Below are positions 30,683-38,955 of a stretch of 42,863 nt of DNA, in pieces. The position numbers and the translations under genes were made by a program. The stretch's first letter is position 1, and each line of letters opens with the position of its first letter. The DNA comes from a virus: IMG/VR virus record IMGVR_UViG_3300044591_000546, positions 1 through 42,863 of that record. One strand, 5' to 3'. A model generated the notes under the pieces. The model was not told the DNA's origin. It was given only the letters and a program-made list of their open reading frames with translations, and made no database searches.

Positions 30683-31226
30683 TCTTAAAAAATACGACTG
30701 GCAATTTATCATTAATTTTGGTAATAGCCTAGAAGAGTTGAATGACAGACAACTCAGATTTTTAAAGGGATTCGTCTGCGAAGAATTAATTGCTATGCAA
30801 GATTCCTCATTAATTTGTGTGAGAGAGGATCACAAAGACTTTGATTGGCCAAAACATAATACTACTATTGAGTTAAAAAGCCAGTTAAGTCAAAGCATGT
30901 ATAAAAAGAATGGTAAAAGCAGAAAAACATTCATTGTCAAATTTACAAATAGTAATGGCACGAATAATAAGGACATGTTAGAACCTGAATTAATTTGCGA
31001 CATTACAATAGTATTACGAAACGATGGGTGTTTTCTTGTTGACAAAGAAACGGTCATTCGTAATCTGCATAAAACGGGAGATGGATTCGACTTGAAAATT
31101 AATCTCAATGACATTAAAGAAATTTCTGGTTACGTAGTTGCCAACAATAAGTACAATGTAGATTTAAACAATGCGTTACAAACTGCGGTGCGTGGCGCTA
31201 TTACCAGGGCTAAGAATGTTCAATAA
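30657..31226 (+). CDS. Possible PD-(D/E)XK nuclease (restriction-endonuclease-like)
   Basis: The protein has 189 residues. KGFVCEELIAM (Glu near 42) is followed by DFDWPKHNTTIELKSQ, in which D61 or D63 and E72-x-K74 fit a PD-(D/E)XK active site; a basic stretch (YKKNGKSRKT) comes next. The layout resembles small type II restriction enzymes. A DNA methyltransferase gene lies 450 bases downstream. The start may be 30657 or 30663; it overlaps uvdE. Confidence in the nuclease call is moderate. Confidence 0.5.
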   Translation: MNMQQIINDLKKYDWQFIINFGNSLEELNDRQLRFLKGFVCEELIAMQDSSLICVREDHKDFDWPKHNTTIELKSQLSQSMYKKNGKSRKTFIVKFTNSNGTNNKDMLEPELICDITIVLRNDGCFLVDKETVIRNLHKTGDGFDLKINLNDIKEISGYVVANNKYNVDLNNALQTAVRGAITRAKNVQ

Positions 31227-31659
31227 GATTAAAAGTATTTTTGGGTTAGGAGCGAAAAAACCAGAGCCGAGGCCGAATCCACCGAGCGAGGATTCCTCCA
31301 AACCTAAGAAAGAAAAAACTGAAAAGAAACTCAGTCCCAAAGAGCAGGCCACTAAAGATGGTGATCCTTATATCGCTATCAATAGAGTAGACATTGACCC
31401 CAACAACATCAACAACGGCGCTTTTGAATTAGATTGGAACGATAAGTTCCTTCTTAATCTAATTAAGTCAGGATATAAGAAAAGCGAGACTGATACCGAC
31501 AACGAGATCGTAGATCGCTGGTTTCAAGCAGTTTGCCGTAACATCGCACTTGAGATGTATGAGCAAGAGATAGCAGACCCAGAAAAGCGCAGGAACGCAG
31601 ATAATCTCAGAGTAATCAGACAACGAGATTTGGGTAACGGACGAACCGAAATCAGTTGA
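31216..31659 (+). CDS. Hypothetical protein with Lys/Pro-rich N-terminus
   Basis: The protein has 147 residues, ATG at 31216 overlapping the preceding gene. Residues ~10-45 are Lys/Pro/Glu-rich and probably unfolded; the C-terminal ~85 residues form a folded acidic, helical domain (FELDWNDKFLLNLIKSGY, WFQAVCRNIALEMYEQEI). It sits between the nuclease-like and methyltransferase genes. No family recognised. Confidence 0.65.
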   Translation: MFNKIKSIFGLGAKKPEPRPNPPSEDSSKPKKEKTEKKLSPKEQATKDGDPYIAINRVDIDPNNINNGAFELDWNDKFLLNLIKSGYKKSETDTDNEIVDRWFQAVCRNIALEMYEQEIADPEKRRNADNLRVIRQRDLGNGRTEIS

Positions 31660-31674
31660 TAACATAAAAGTATC

Positions 31675-32718
31675 GTGGCTAAAACCACTAAGAAAAAATA
31701 TACCATTGAACATCTTGGTAAGGTTTTGTACACCGACCATTATTATGACCTGCCTGTTGAAAAGTGTATTGAATTAAAACAACAGTATTATACTAAACCC
31801 GACTACAACCTTGTAAAAGAAAATTTGAAAAGCGTAAAGCGCGGTGGTACTGCGATAGGTGATATAGCCAACTATTACTATAAAGATTTGATGGCAAAAG
31901 TAAAACTTGAAACCCCTCGCTGGAGCATAGAAGAGGTATTTGAGTCAAATGATCTGATAAAATATTTTTATAGCCGCACATTAGCCAGTGAAAAAGTGTA
32001 TCCAAAAACAAATACTGATATACAAAATTTAGAGACGGCGTTAAGAATTTCTGGTGGGGGAGTTGCTATGAAACCGAGCAACTTTCCAATGCAGACTGCC
32101 GACCACATATTGAAATATTACAATGTGAATAACAAGTATTATGATTTTAGTTGTGGTTGGGGTGTAAGATTACTAAGCGCAATCAAAAATAAAGTAGAGT
32201 ATTATGGGACAGATCCTAATAACTTGTTGGTTGACAGATTATTTGAAATGGCAAAGGATTATGATACAGCCAACCTAACAGATAGCAAATACGACATACG
32301 ATGCCAGGGTAGTGAGGTGTATGTGCCTGAATGGGAGAACACGATTGGATTGGCTTTTAGTAGTCCTCCATATTTTAATCTTGAAGATTATAGGGTAGGT
32401 AATCAATCGTATAAACCCGGAACTACTTATCAACAATGGCTAGACAATTATCTTAAGCCCACATTGGTGAACATCAACAAATATCTAATTGCTGAAGGTA
32501 AATTGCTAGTTAACATAAAGAATTTTTCAAATTATAAATTGTACGAGGATACTTTATCCTTGGCAAAAAGTTTGGGCTATCATCATATACAGACCACTGA
32601 CCTTAAGAATAAGGTACGACCTAGTGCCAAATCAAATCTGAATACAGATGAAAGCATAATGGTACTGTCCAAAAACAAAGTCGAACCCACAGGTATCATG
32701 TTGTTTAACTTTGGGTAA
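31675..32718 (+). CDS. DNA methyltransferase-like protein (SPPY motif)
   Basis: The protein has 347 residues. The SAM-binding motif is DFSCGWGVRL (157-166), the catalytic motif SSPPYFNLEDY (229-239), a beta-type amino-methyltransferase (N4-cytosine or N6-adenine). About 130 residues precede motif I. GTG start at 31675 without a strong SD. Together with the nuclease-like gene upstream it may form a restriction-modification-like pair; a lone DNA methylase is the alternative. Confidence 0.72.
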   Translation: MAKTTKKKYTIEHLGKVLYTDHYYDLPVEKCIELKQQYYTKPDYNLVKENLKSVKRGGTAIGDIANYYYKDLMAKVKLETPRWSIEEVFESNDLIKYFYSRTLASEKVYPKTNTDIQNLETALRISGGGVAMKPSNFPMQTADHILKYYNVNNKYYDFSCGWGVRLLSAIKNKVEYYGTDPNNLLVDRLFEMAKDYDTANLTDSKYDIRCQGSEVYVPEWENTIGLAFSSPPYFNLEDYRVGNQSYKPGTTYQQWLDNYLKPTLVNINKYLIAEGKLLVNIKNFSNYKLYEDTLSLAKSLGYHHIQTTDLKNKVRPSAKSNLNTDESIMVLSKNKVEPTGIMLFNFG

Positions 32719-32736
32719 AGGCTGTACCTAAGTTAG

Positions 32737-32765
32737 TTGACATGTTCGCAAACACCTAGTATAAT
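32737..32765 (+). promoter_or_regulatory. Consensus sigma70 promoter TTGACA-17-TATAAT
   Basis: Both hexamers are perfect (32737-32742 and 32760-32765) with a 17-bp spacer. The start is expected near 32772. This is the strongest predicted promoter in the window and drives the 5' nuclease gene and the genes behind it. Confidence 0.85.
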
Positions 32766-32798
32766 ATACGTATATTATTCTACTAAATAGGTGTGATT

Positions 32799-33803
32799 GT
32801 GAAATATGCTCTGATTGATACTGCTAATACATTTTTCCGTGCCCGACATGTTGCCAGTCGCAATAGCGATACTTGGGAAAAGATCGGCATGGCTCTGCAC
32901 TTGACATTATCAAGTGTCAATCAGGCTGTTCGCAAATATGGAATCGATCATGTCGTATTCTGTCTTGAGGGTCGTAGTTGGCGCAAGGATGTGTATGCAC
33001 CTTATAAGGCACATCGTAAAGTTGCAGAGCAAAGCCTCACTGAGGCAGAAGCAGAAGAAAATAAGATGTTCTGGGAAACGTATGATATGTTCACTACGTT
33101 TTTGCGTGAGAAGACTAACGTAAGTGTGTTGCGACATGAACGTGCTGAGGCAGACGACCTCATCGCACGATTCGTACATCTACATCCCAACGATGAACAT
33201 GTGATCATCAGTAGCGACACAGACTATATTCAATTGATCGCACCCAACGTCAAGCAGTACAACGGTGTCGCAAACCAACTAATTACTCTTGAAGGTTATT
33301 TTGATGACAAGGGTAAGCCAGTCAAAGATAAAAAGACTAAAGAACCCAAGTTGCTTGGTGATCCACAATTTGTATTGTTTGAGAAGATCATGCGCGGTGA
33401 CGCGGGTGATAATGTGTTCAGTGCTTATCCTGGAGTGCGTACTAAGGGTAGCAAGAACAAAGTCGGTCTCATCGAAGCATATGCTGACCGCACTAAGCAG
33501 GGCTTTAATTGGAACAACATGATGCTACAGCGTTGGGTAGACCCCGATGGTGTCGAACATCGTGTACGTGAAGATTATGAACGTAATAGATTATTGATTG
33601 ATCTGACTGCGCAGCCTGATGAAATTAAGCAGATAGTTGATGCTAGCATCACTACAGGTGTGCGCCTCAAGACGACACCGCAAGTTGGTGTTCACTTCAT
33701 GAAGTTTTGTGGCAAGTATGAATTGCAAAAGATCAGCGACCAGGCTGATAGTTATGCAAAGTGGTTGAACAATCCTTATACAGGTGAGTTGGCAAATGTT
33801 TAA
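32799..33803 (+). CDS. rnh: 5'-3' nuclease (T4 RNase H/FEN-like)
   Basis: The protein has 334 residues. Metal-binding acids are visible in YALIDTAN (D7), RAEADDLIARF (E117, D119, D120) and SSDTDYIQLI (D140, D142), and RGDAGDNV is the start of the helix-3-turn-helix region. This matches T4 RNase H, which removes RNA primers and flaps during lagging-strand synthesis. The GTG at 32799 has GGTG 5 bases upstream and is preferred to the GTG at 32793. It pairs functionally with the polymerase and clamp genes. Confidence 0.85.
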   Translation: MKYALIDTANTFFRARHVASRNSDTWEKIGMALHLTLSSVNQAVRKYGIDHVVFCLEGRSWRKDVYAPYKAHRKVAEQSLTEAEAEENKMFWETYDMFTTFLREKTNVSVLRHERAEADDLIARFVHLHPNDEHVIISSDTDYIQLIAPNVKQYNGVANQLITLEGYFDDKGKPVKDKKTKEPKLLGDPQFVLFEKIMRGDAGDNVFSAYPGVRTKGSKNKVGLIEAYADRTKQGFNWNNMMLQRWVDPDGVEHRVREDYERNRLLIDLTAQPDEIKQIVDASITTGVRLKTTPQVGVHFMKFCGKYELQKISDQADSYAKWLNNPYTGELANV

Positions 33804-34020
33804 GGTTACTCAAACATCTATTCGAACTCTTAAATCGGGTGATCCAAAGTTTCATATTATCGATGGATTAGTTATGGCACCTAGAGCAGGGTTTGAAATT
33901 AGTGATAAATGTCCTAGGGAATATAAATCAATTTTACTAGATTGTATTGATAGAGGTTGGCTCAAACCCATAGCAAATGTCAAGGATAACGAATTGTTTT
34001 GGGAGAGCATATCAGAATGA
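33796..34020 (+). CDS. Small hypothetical protein, 74 aa
   Basis: ATG overlapping the 5' nuclease stop. The product has a beta-rich N-terminus (KVTQTSIRTLKSGDPKFHIIDG) and a helical C-terminus. ATGA overlap with the next gene. No family recognised. Confidence 0.65.
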   Translation: MFKVTQTSIRTLKSGDPKFHIIDGLVMAPRAGFEISDKCPREYKSILLDCIDRGWLKPIANVKDNELFWESISE

Positions 34021-34619
34021 ATTTAGGATTAATCATAATCGATGATTTCTATGATGATCCTGATAGTATCAGAGATATGGCTTTGTCTTCCGAATATTAC
34101 GAAGATAAAAAATCATCAGGCTATAAGTTTGGTGATGCACCTTGGCCAGGAAAAATGAGCAAGGATACGTATTCCCCTACTTGGATCGATGTGAAAATTT
34201 CTAAGATTCTAAATAAGAATATGCGCCAGTTGAGACAGATGGATAACGGTTCTTTTAGGATTAGTAAAAAAGGTACGGTATCATCAAACTTGTTACATGC
34301 GGATTCCGTTGATGCCAATTATTATGCGGGTGTGTTGTATCTTTCTAAAAACAGAGAAGACACCCCCGGTACTATCTTTTATAACCAAAAGTCAACCAAC
34401 TCAGATAGAGCATTGAGCAAAGAGCATCTTAAGCATATTATTCAAAATAATGAATTTAACCAATTAGATAAATGGACTATACACACTGTATCAAACATTG
34501 TTTATAATAGATTCTTGCTATATCCTGCTAACAAATTCCATGGCATAGGCCCGGTGTTCGGAGAGCAAGATGAAGATGCTAGGATAGTACAGATTTTTAA
34601 TTTCATAGAGATAACGTAA
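34017..34619 (+). CDS. Fe(II)/2-oxoglutarate-oxygenase-like protein (DUF6445-like)
   Basis: The protein has 200 residues. The HxD motif is LLHADS (H94, D96), followed by GVLYLSKNREDTPGTIFY, then KFHGIGPVFG (H175) and a downstream Arg (R189) in ARIVQIFNF: the HxD...H...R set of 2OG oxygenases. The N-terminal IIIDDFYDDPDSIRDMAL is typical of small prolyl-hydroxylase-like phage proteins. Substrate unknown. It is translationally coupled to the upstream gene. Confidence 0.68.
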   Translation: MNLGLIIIDDFYDDPDSIRDMALSSEYYEDKKSSGYKFGDAPWPGKMSKDTYSPTWIDVKISKILNKNMRQLRQMDNGSFRISKKGTVSSNLLHADSVDANYYAGVLYLSKNREDTPGTIFYNQKSTNSDRALSKEHLKHIIQNNEFNQLDKWTIHTVSNIVYNRFLLYPANKFHGIGPVFGEQDEDARIVQIFNFIEIT

Positions 34620-34628
34620 AGAGGAAAT

Positions 34629-35078
34629 ATGACAGAACTAATAGCGAAACCAATCATCAAAGACCAATATTGGGTCGTGACTGACGGTGAGAAAAAAGTA
34701 GGTAATGTGCAGGCCAATAGCGCGGGCTATGAAGTCATGATCAATGGTAGCACACTACAATTTAACAATACTAAGGATATACAAAAGAAGACTAAGATTA
34801 GTTTTCAACCTATGAAGAGTAATAGGACTAAGGTAGAGATGCCTTATCCTGAATATCCTACTACTAACAAGACATATAACAATATGTTTGATGTCAAGCG
34901 TAAGTTACATATCTTTACAAAAACGACAAAAAGCAAGTGTTATCATGTAGCAGGATGGTTTAATATAGATCAAAATGGACATAATCAGACAGTTTTTTGC
35001 CCCAAATACATCTTCATACAGCGATACCCCTATGAGGGTCCGTTTAAATCAGAAGATGAGGCCAAAACACATAAATAA
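34629..35078 (+). CDS. Hypothetical protein, 149 aa
   Basis: An SD (AGAGGAAA) precedes the ATG. The product is rich in Lys, Thr, Tyr and Asn and looks beta-rich, with KCYHVAGWFNIDQNGHNQTVFCPKYIFIQRYPY near the end. The two Cys could bind metal. Cytoplasmic. No function assigned. Confidence 0.7.
   Translation: MTELIAKPIIKDQYWVVTDGEKKVGNVQANSAGYEVMINGSTLQFNNTKDIQKKTKISFQPMKSNRTKVEMPYPEYPTTNKTYNNMFDVKRKLHIFTKTTKSKCYHVAGWFNIDQNGHNQTVFCPKYIFIQRYPYEGPFKSEDEAKTHK
35070..35077 (+). promoter_or_regulatory. Weak T4-late-like element (CATAAATA)
   Basis: One mismatch to TATAAATA, six bases before the ATG at 35084, in the short gap after the previous stop. Placement resembles the elements at 3242 and 4030. 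Confidence 0.3.
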
Positions 35079-35083
35079 TTAAG

Positions 35084-35287
35084 ATGATTCAGATAAAGAG
35101 ATTCATGGATAAAGTCTCTCATTTGGACAGCAAAAGGTCTAAGGATCTTGTTTTACCCATGTCAGAGGCTAGAGTATTGAGGGATGAGATAGCGAAGTTA
35201 CTTGCTGATCTACATGAACTTAATAATGAGGATAAAAAAACTGAGGAAGTTATCAAAGTAGAGATTACAGGTGGAAAATTTAAATGA
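35084..35287 (+). CDS. Small charged coiled-coil protein, 67 aa
   Basis: A short helical protein, rich in Lys, Glu and Leu (SEARVLRDEIAKLLADLHELNNEDKK). No SD is clear before the ATG; a late-like element lies just upstream. ATGA overlap with the next gene. Function unknown. Confidence 0.6.
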   Translation: MIQIKRFMDKVSHLDSKRSKDLVLPMSEARVLRDEIAKLLADLHELNNEDKKTEEVIKVEITGGKFK

Positions 35288-35580
35288 GCAGAACACAACC
35301 AAAAATAATACTTGAGCATGTTGACAAAACAACGTACAAGTGCGACCAGATAGTAGAGGCTTCTGGTATTTGGGCTGTGTTTTATGAGGGACAACCGATC
35401 AATCTCAAGAGTCAGCATTACCTAGCGAACGAAGCGGCTCCTAAGTATAAAAAGACTAGTTTCAGTAATCCAGGACATGCTAGAAACTTGTGTCGTAAGT
35501 TAAACAATCAATTCAAAACTGATAAGTTTACAGTGGTGTTCATGAACCAGGGTAGACAAGTTTACCCAGATGAAGAATAA
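35284..35580 (+). CDS. Hypothetical protein, 98 aa
   Basis: ATGA start. Beta-rich, aromatic and Lys-rich product (CDQIVEASGIWAVFYEG, PGHARNLCRKLNNQF). No signal or membrane segment. Overlaps the next gene by 11 bases. No family recognised. Confidence 0.65.
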   Translation: MSRTQPKIILEHVDKTTYKCDQIVEASGIWAVFYEGQPINLKSQHYLANEAAPKYKKTSFSNPGHARNLCRKLNNQFKTDKFTVVFMNQGRQVYPDEE

Positions 35581-35974
35581 AGAACTTATCACACAAGCAC
35601 TGATAGAAATACTAGAGATAGACTTATCTCAACCTAAAAACTCAATCAACGATTTGTTATTTAAATGGTGGGCTACAGGACGCAGTGGTTCTGGCCTGCG
35701 CCTTACTGAAGACGGTATGGATGCCTTCTCACTCGCTGAGATAGAGCATTATGATTTTCCTTTGTTTGTGGGTGACAAGCATAAAGGTCTGAAAAAAGAA
35801 GACCTAAAGAGGTTCACGCTGAAACTAGGCAAAAAAATAAAATGTCCTTGGTATATAGGATTAAAAAATCAGCAGGCTAAAACAGCATATATACGCATAT
35901 ATGATAGTAAAATTGCCATGATGATCACATTATATGGCAGTTTCTTAGAATATCTTGAATCAGCAAAGACATGA
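35570..35974 (+). CDS. Hypothetical protein, 134 aa
   Basis: The product has an N-terminal helix (ELITQALIEILEIDL), the segment LLFKWWATGRSGSGLRLTEDG, which looks like a winged-helix-type turn, and a C-terminal TLYGSFLEYLES helix. No domain is certain. It overlaps both neighbours. Confidence 0.65.
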   Translation: MKNKELITQALIEILEIDLSQPKNSINDLLFKWWATGRSGSGLRLTEDGMDAFSLAEIEHYDFPLFVGDKHKGLKKEDLKRFTLKLGKKIKCPWYIGLKNQQAKTAYIRIYDSKIAMMITLYGSFLEYLESAKT

Positions 35975-36768
35975 AAAAACCTATAGTATTAGTAGAACAC
36001 GAAGGTGTAAAACGTTTAAGTCTCACCAACGATCTTAGTTCACATTTAAGCACACACGCATACCTATATTTGCAAGAGCATGGATGGTTCCATGATCATC
36101 CTTGCGATGAAGAAGGTGTGACCCCGTGGATGACATTTCCAGCAATCGCATTCTTAAAAGATGTATTGTCAAAAGAAAGTAAAGTATTCGAATATGGTTG
36201 TGGATACAGCACACTATTCTTTAACAATTACGTGAGAGAAACAGTTAGTGTCGAGCATGATATCACCTGGGTAGATCATGTCAAAGAAAAGGCACCTAAT
36301 GCAGTGATACATGTAGTAGATCAAAATGCAAAAGTACACGATGATGCATTGGAAGTCGTAAACAACTTCATTACAAACTTTCCGCAGATACGTAGTGATG
36401 ACAGGGATCACGATGTCAGGCATGGATTGATTAACAACGAATTCGCTGGCTACGCCAGCACTTTATATAATTATCCACAAGGATATTTTGATGTGATCGT
36501 GTTAGACGGTATGGCTAGAGCATTAAGCGGTGTGTTAGCCGTCGAACGAGCAAGAGACGATACGTTGATCATATTGGACAACAGTGATCGCTGGCAGTAT
36601 AACACTTTGCAACAGTACTTGATAGATAAAGGGTATAAGCGAATAGATTTCTGGGGTCCAGGTTGGAATAATTATAATGCTTGGTGCACCAGCGTATTTT
36701 GCAAGAACTTTAGTTTTAAAAATAACAGGTCGTTGAGACCTGAAACAGAAGGACCTATATTCACATGA
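35971..36768 (+). CDS. SAM-dependent methyltransferase-like protein
   Basis: The protein has 265 residues. EYGCGYSTLFF (74-84) is a SAM-binding motif I, SVEHD an acidic motif II, FDVIVLDGMAR a motif IV-like segment and TLIILDNSDR follows. The pattern is like class I methyltransferases acting on sugars or small molecules (FkbM-like). Substrate unknown; a sugar-linked role would fit the glycan genes. ATGA overlaps on both sides. Confidence 0.68.
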   Translation: MKKPIVLVEHEGVKRLSLTNDLSSHLSTHAYLYLQEHGWFHDHPCDEEGVTPWMTFPAIAFLKDVLSKESKVFEYGCGYSTLFFNNYVRETVSVEHDITWVDHVKEKAPNAVIHVVDQNAKVHDDALEVVNNFITNFPQIRSDDRDHDVRHGLINNEFAGYASTLYNYPQGYFDVIVLDGMARALSGVLAVERARDDTLIILDNSDRWQYNTLQQYLIDKGYKRIDFWGPGWNNYNAWCTSVFCKNFSFKNNRSLRPETEGPIFT

Positions 36769-36935
36769 GCGAAGATAATAAAACAAAAAACCCAATCGCA
36801 GAATTACTAGCACGTAAGAAAGCGATACAAGCGAATAATAAAGGACAGTTCAATCCTAATAACGGAAAAAAGGGTAAGGTAAGTAAGGGTTTTGGCGGCC
36901 CTGCAGTTACCCGAAAAACGGGCAGAGGGTCTTGA
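36765..36935 (+). CDS. Small basic protein, 56 aa
   Basis: ATGA start; Lys/Asn/Gly-rich product ending in SKGFGGPAVTRKTGRGS. It may bind nucleic acid or be an unstructured tail protein. A short GC-rich hairpin (CCCG/CGGG around AAAAA, 36910-36922) lies in its 3' end, without a T-run. Confidence 0.6.
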   Translation: MSEDNKTKNPIAELLARKKAIQANNKGQFNPNNGKKGKVSKGFGGPAVTRKTGRGS

Positions 36936-36960
36936 CCTTTTACATGTAATCTGTTAACAT
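36932..36960 (+). promoter_or_regulatory. Sigma70-like promoter TTGACC-17-TAACAT
   Basis: TTGACC (36932-36937) overlaps the upstream stop; TAACAT (36955-36960) follows after 17 bp. The start would be near 36967, 26 bases before the lipoprotein ATG. Confidence 0.55.
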
Positions 36961-36992
36961 AGTCATATCTGTTGTAACTATGGATATCGATT

Positions 36993-38558
36993 ATGCGCAA
37001 GGTTGCTTATGTTGTTAGCAGTATCATTCTTACTGCATGCGGTGGCGGTGGAAGTAATCCTGCCCCGACTACTAATAATGCCCCGGTCACTCAGGCCGCA
37101 GTAGTATCCAAAGACTACTTTCAAGAAGTAGCAGGTGCTTTCCCCGATCCTACATTGACGTACTGGTTTTTTGATCCTGCACACGCTAGCGCGCCGCTTG
37201 ATCTTTCGGGTAAAAATTATCCCGCTAAGGTGGCAGGTAGCATAGCAGTCGATCTCAACAATGACGGTAAACTTGAATTTCTCATGACCTTTCACAAGGG
37301 CAAAGGTTCTGATCTATTATGGCGTAGTTATGTAGCAGAGCCCTGCAAAAGTTTGACAGTTATCTATGAATTGAATAGTGAAGGCAAGTTTGTTGACGCT
37401 AGCGAAAAGTATATCGAGGGAACCAGAGATAGCCAATCGTGTTCTGGATTCATTTATTCTATACTTGATATCAACGGTGACGGATTAAAAGATATCTTTT
37501 ACTCTACTAATCAGTCTGATGGTAGGAGCAACGATGCTGGTTCGTTAGTCACAGGTTATGTAGTGGCTTACGTAAGTCAACCTAACAAAAAGTATAAGAT
37601 GCACAGGACTGGTGAAGGTAAGTACTATGGTAGCATAGGTCACGGTGTTGACTATTATGGAAAACAATTCGTCACCGCTGCCGGCTTCCCCAGCGATCTA
37701 GGAGTCTATAGACAGAATCACAAATATATGTGGAATGGAGTGAGTTTACATACTGTACACGATGGTATACTTCCCGGCATCAGTCCTGTGACTTTTAATT
37801 TCTATTCTACTGATAACAAATCATCGAACAGGATGGTACAGCAAACATTCTTTCGAGGACATTATGGTGTAGAAGGTTACTATATGGAGAATGGTTCATG
37901 GTTCCCTACTAATCATGTGAACCCTGAGATGAAATTAATAGCGTCTGGTCAATCTATAATCAATTACGCCGGAGATAGAAAACCAGTTGATGTCTATGAG
38001 TATAAAGGTAAGCATGTACTTGCCGGTACTATGGGCGGAGTTGAAAATCTTTGCACGGTTAGAATGGGTAATAGTGAGCCCTTCTCTGTAGGTGTCACAT
38101 ACATGCCCACATTAAAAACGTTATATGCTTCCGGTACGGAATTAAAGTTTGAAAATCTTAATTTTGATGTCGAACTAACTGCATACACGATCAAAGGTAA
38201 GGAACTTATTAGAACTGCTCTAAACATACCCGGGGAAACTAATCTCACTGGTGGCAGACTGCAATGCATCGATGTCAACAAAGATGGTTATGATGATCTT
38301 GTCATGAGTGTGGGTCCAGGAAAGACTAATGAGATCAGTCGTATCTATATCAACCAGAAAGACTCTACTTTCAAAAAGTTAGATATCGGCGATCTGTCTA
38401 AGTTTGTATTGCATGATGTTGATAAGCATATGTCCGAAATGGCAGACTTTGATGGTGACGGCATCATGGATATCATTGTGTATCCGGACAACGTGTTGAA
38501 TAACAAGTCGTTAAAAGGTGCTATCAAGTTTTACAAGGGTGTGAAAACCGTACAGTAA
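36993..38558 (+). CDS. FG-GAP/VCBS-repeat lipoprotein
   Basis: The protein has 521 residues. The signal peptide ends in a lipobox ILTAC (Cys16), predicting an outer- or inner-membrane lipoprotein, followed by a GGGGSNPAPTT linker. FG-GAP/VCBS-type calcium-binding loops appear at DLNNDGKLEF (~87), DINGDGLKDIFY (~159), DVNKDGYDDLVM (~430) and DFDGDGIMDIIV (~490), consistent with a beta-propeller. Host-like in design; it could alter the infected cell surface, for example in superinfection exclusion, or be a host gene acquired by the phage. Confidence 0.8.
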   Translation: MRKVAYVVSSIILTACGGGGSNPAPTTNNAPVTQAAVVSKDYFQEVAGAFPDPTLTYWFFDPAHASAPLDLSGKNYPAKVAGSIAVDLNNDGKLEFLMTFHKGKGSDLLWRSYVAEPCKSLTVIYELNSEGKFVDASEKYIEGTRDSQSCSGFIYSILDINGDGLKDIFYSTNQSDGRSNDAGSLVTGYVVAYVSQPNKKYKMHRTGEGKYYGSIGHGVDYYGKQFVTAAGFPSDLGVYRQNHKYMWNGVSLHTVHDGILPGISPVTFNFYSTDNKSSNRMVQQTFFRGHYGVEGYYMENGSWFPTNHVNPEMKLIASGQSIINYAGDRKPVDVYEYKGKHVLAGTMGGVENLCTVRMGNSEPFSVGVTYMPTLKTLYASGTELKFENLNFDVELTAYTIKGKELIRTALNIPGETNLTGGRLQCIDVNKDGYDDLVMSVGPGKTNEISRIYINQKDSTFKKLDIGDLSKFVLHDVDKHMSEMADFDGDGIMDIIVYPDNVLNNKSLKGAIKFYKGVKTVQ

Positions 38559-38592
38559 AATCCCGCTCTTGTAAGTCGTTGATTTATATAGG

Positions 38593-38609
38593 TTTTTTGT
38601 AGCAAAAAA
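38593..38609. repeat. AT-rich inverted repeat
   Basis: TTTTTTG and CAAAAAA flank a 3-base loop in the gap between the lipoprotein gene and the next promoter. It may be a weak terminator but the stem has a single G-C pair. Confidence 0.3.
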
Positions 38610-38623
38610 ACAACAAAAAAGGC

Positions 38624-38652
38624 TTGACATTTGGGCTAATTGGGTTCATAAT
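38624..38652 (+). promoter_or_regulatory. Sigma70 promoter TTGACA-17-CATAAT (copy 1 of 3)
   Basis: TTGACA (38624-38629), 17 bp, CATAAT (38647-38652). The upstream AAAAGGC and the spacer GGG tract just before the -10 recur in the promoters at 40168 and 40465. The leader is about 23 bases and holds CGGAG. Confidence 0.75.
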
Positions 38653-38681
38653 ATATACATACTGAACGAACGGAGATAGAG

Positions 38682-38951
38682 ATGACAACAGCAATTTACA
38701 GTGGTTTGACCGAGCAAGAAAAACGCCAAGTTCGCATGTTTGGTTGCACTGAGACCCAGATGCGTGAAGCGGTCGAGGACAGTCTCACGTTTCGTTTCAG
38801 TGGCCCTGCTATGATGGCAATGAGCATCCTCAGCGATGCGCAGGAAATGATCAACACCGAATACGGTGAAGTTGATAGTATGCGAGCCGAAGACGGCCGT
38901 CAGGCGATCAATCGTGCTAAGTGGATCATCAGCACTTACCTCATGAACTAA
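38682..38951 (+). CDS. Hypothetical protein, 89 aa
   Basis: Strong promoter and SD-like CGGAGAT before the ATG. The product is helical and acidic, with many Met (SGPAMMAMSILSDAQEMINTEYG). No signal peptide, no recognised domain. Probably an abundant early protein given its promoter. Confidence 0.7.
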   Translation: MTTAIYSGLTEQEKRQVRMFGCTETQMREAVEDSLTFRFSGPAMMAMSILSDAQEMINTEYGEVDSMRAEDGRQAINRAKWIISTYLMN

Positions 38952-38955
38952 TATA

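Noticed and set aside
36910-36922. CCCG-AAAAA-CGGG hairpin as a rho-independent terminator
   Set aside because: It lies within the coding end of the small basic gene and has no following T-run.
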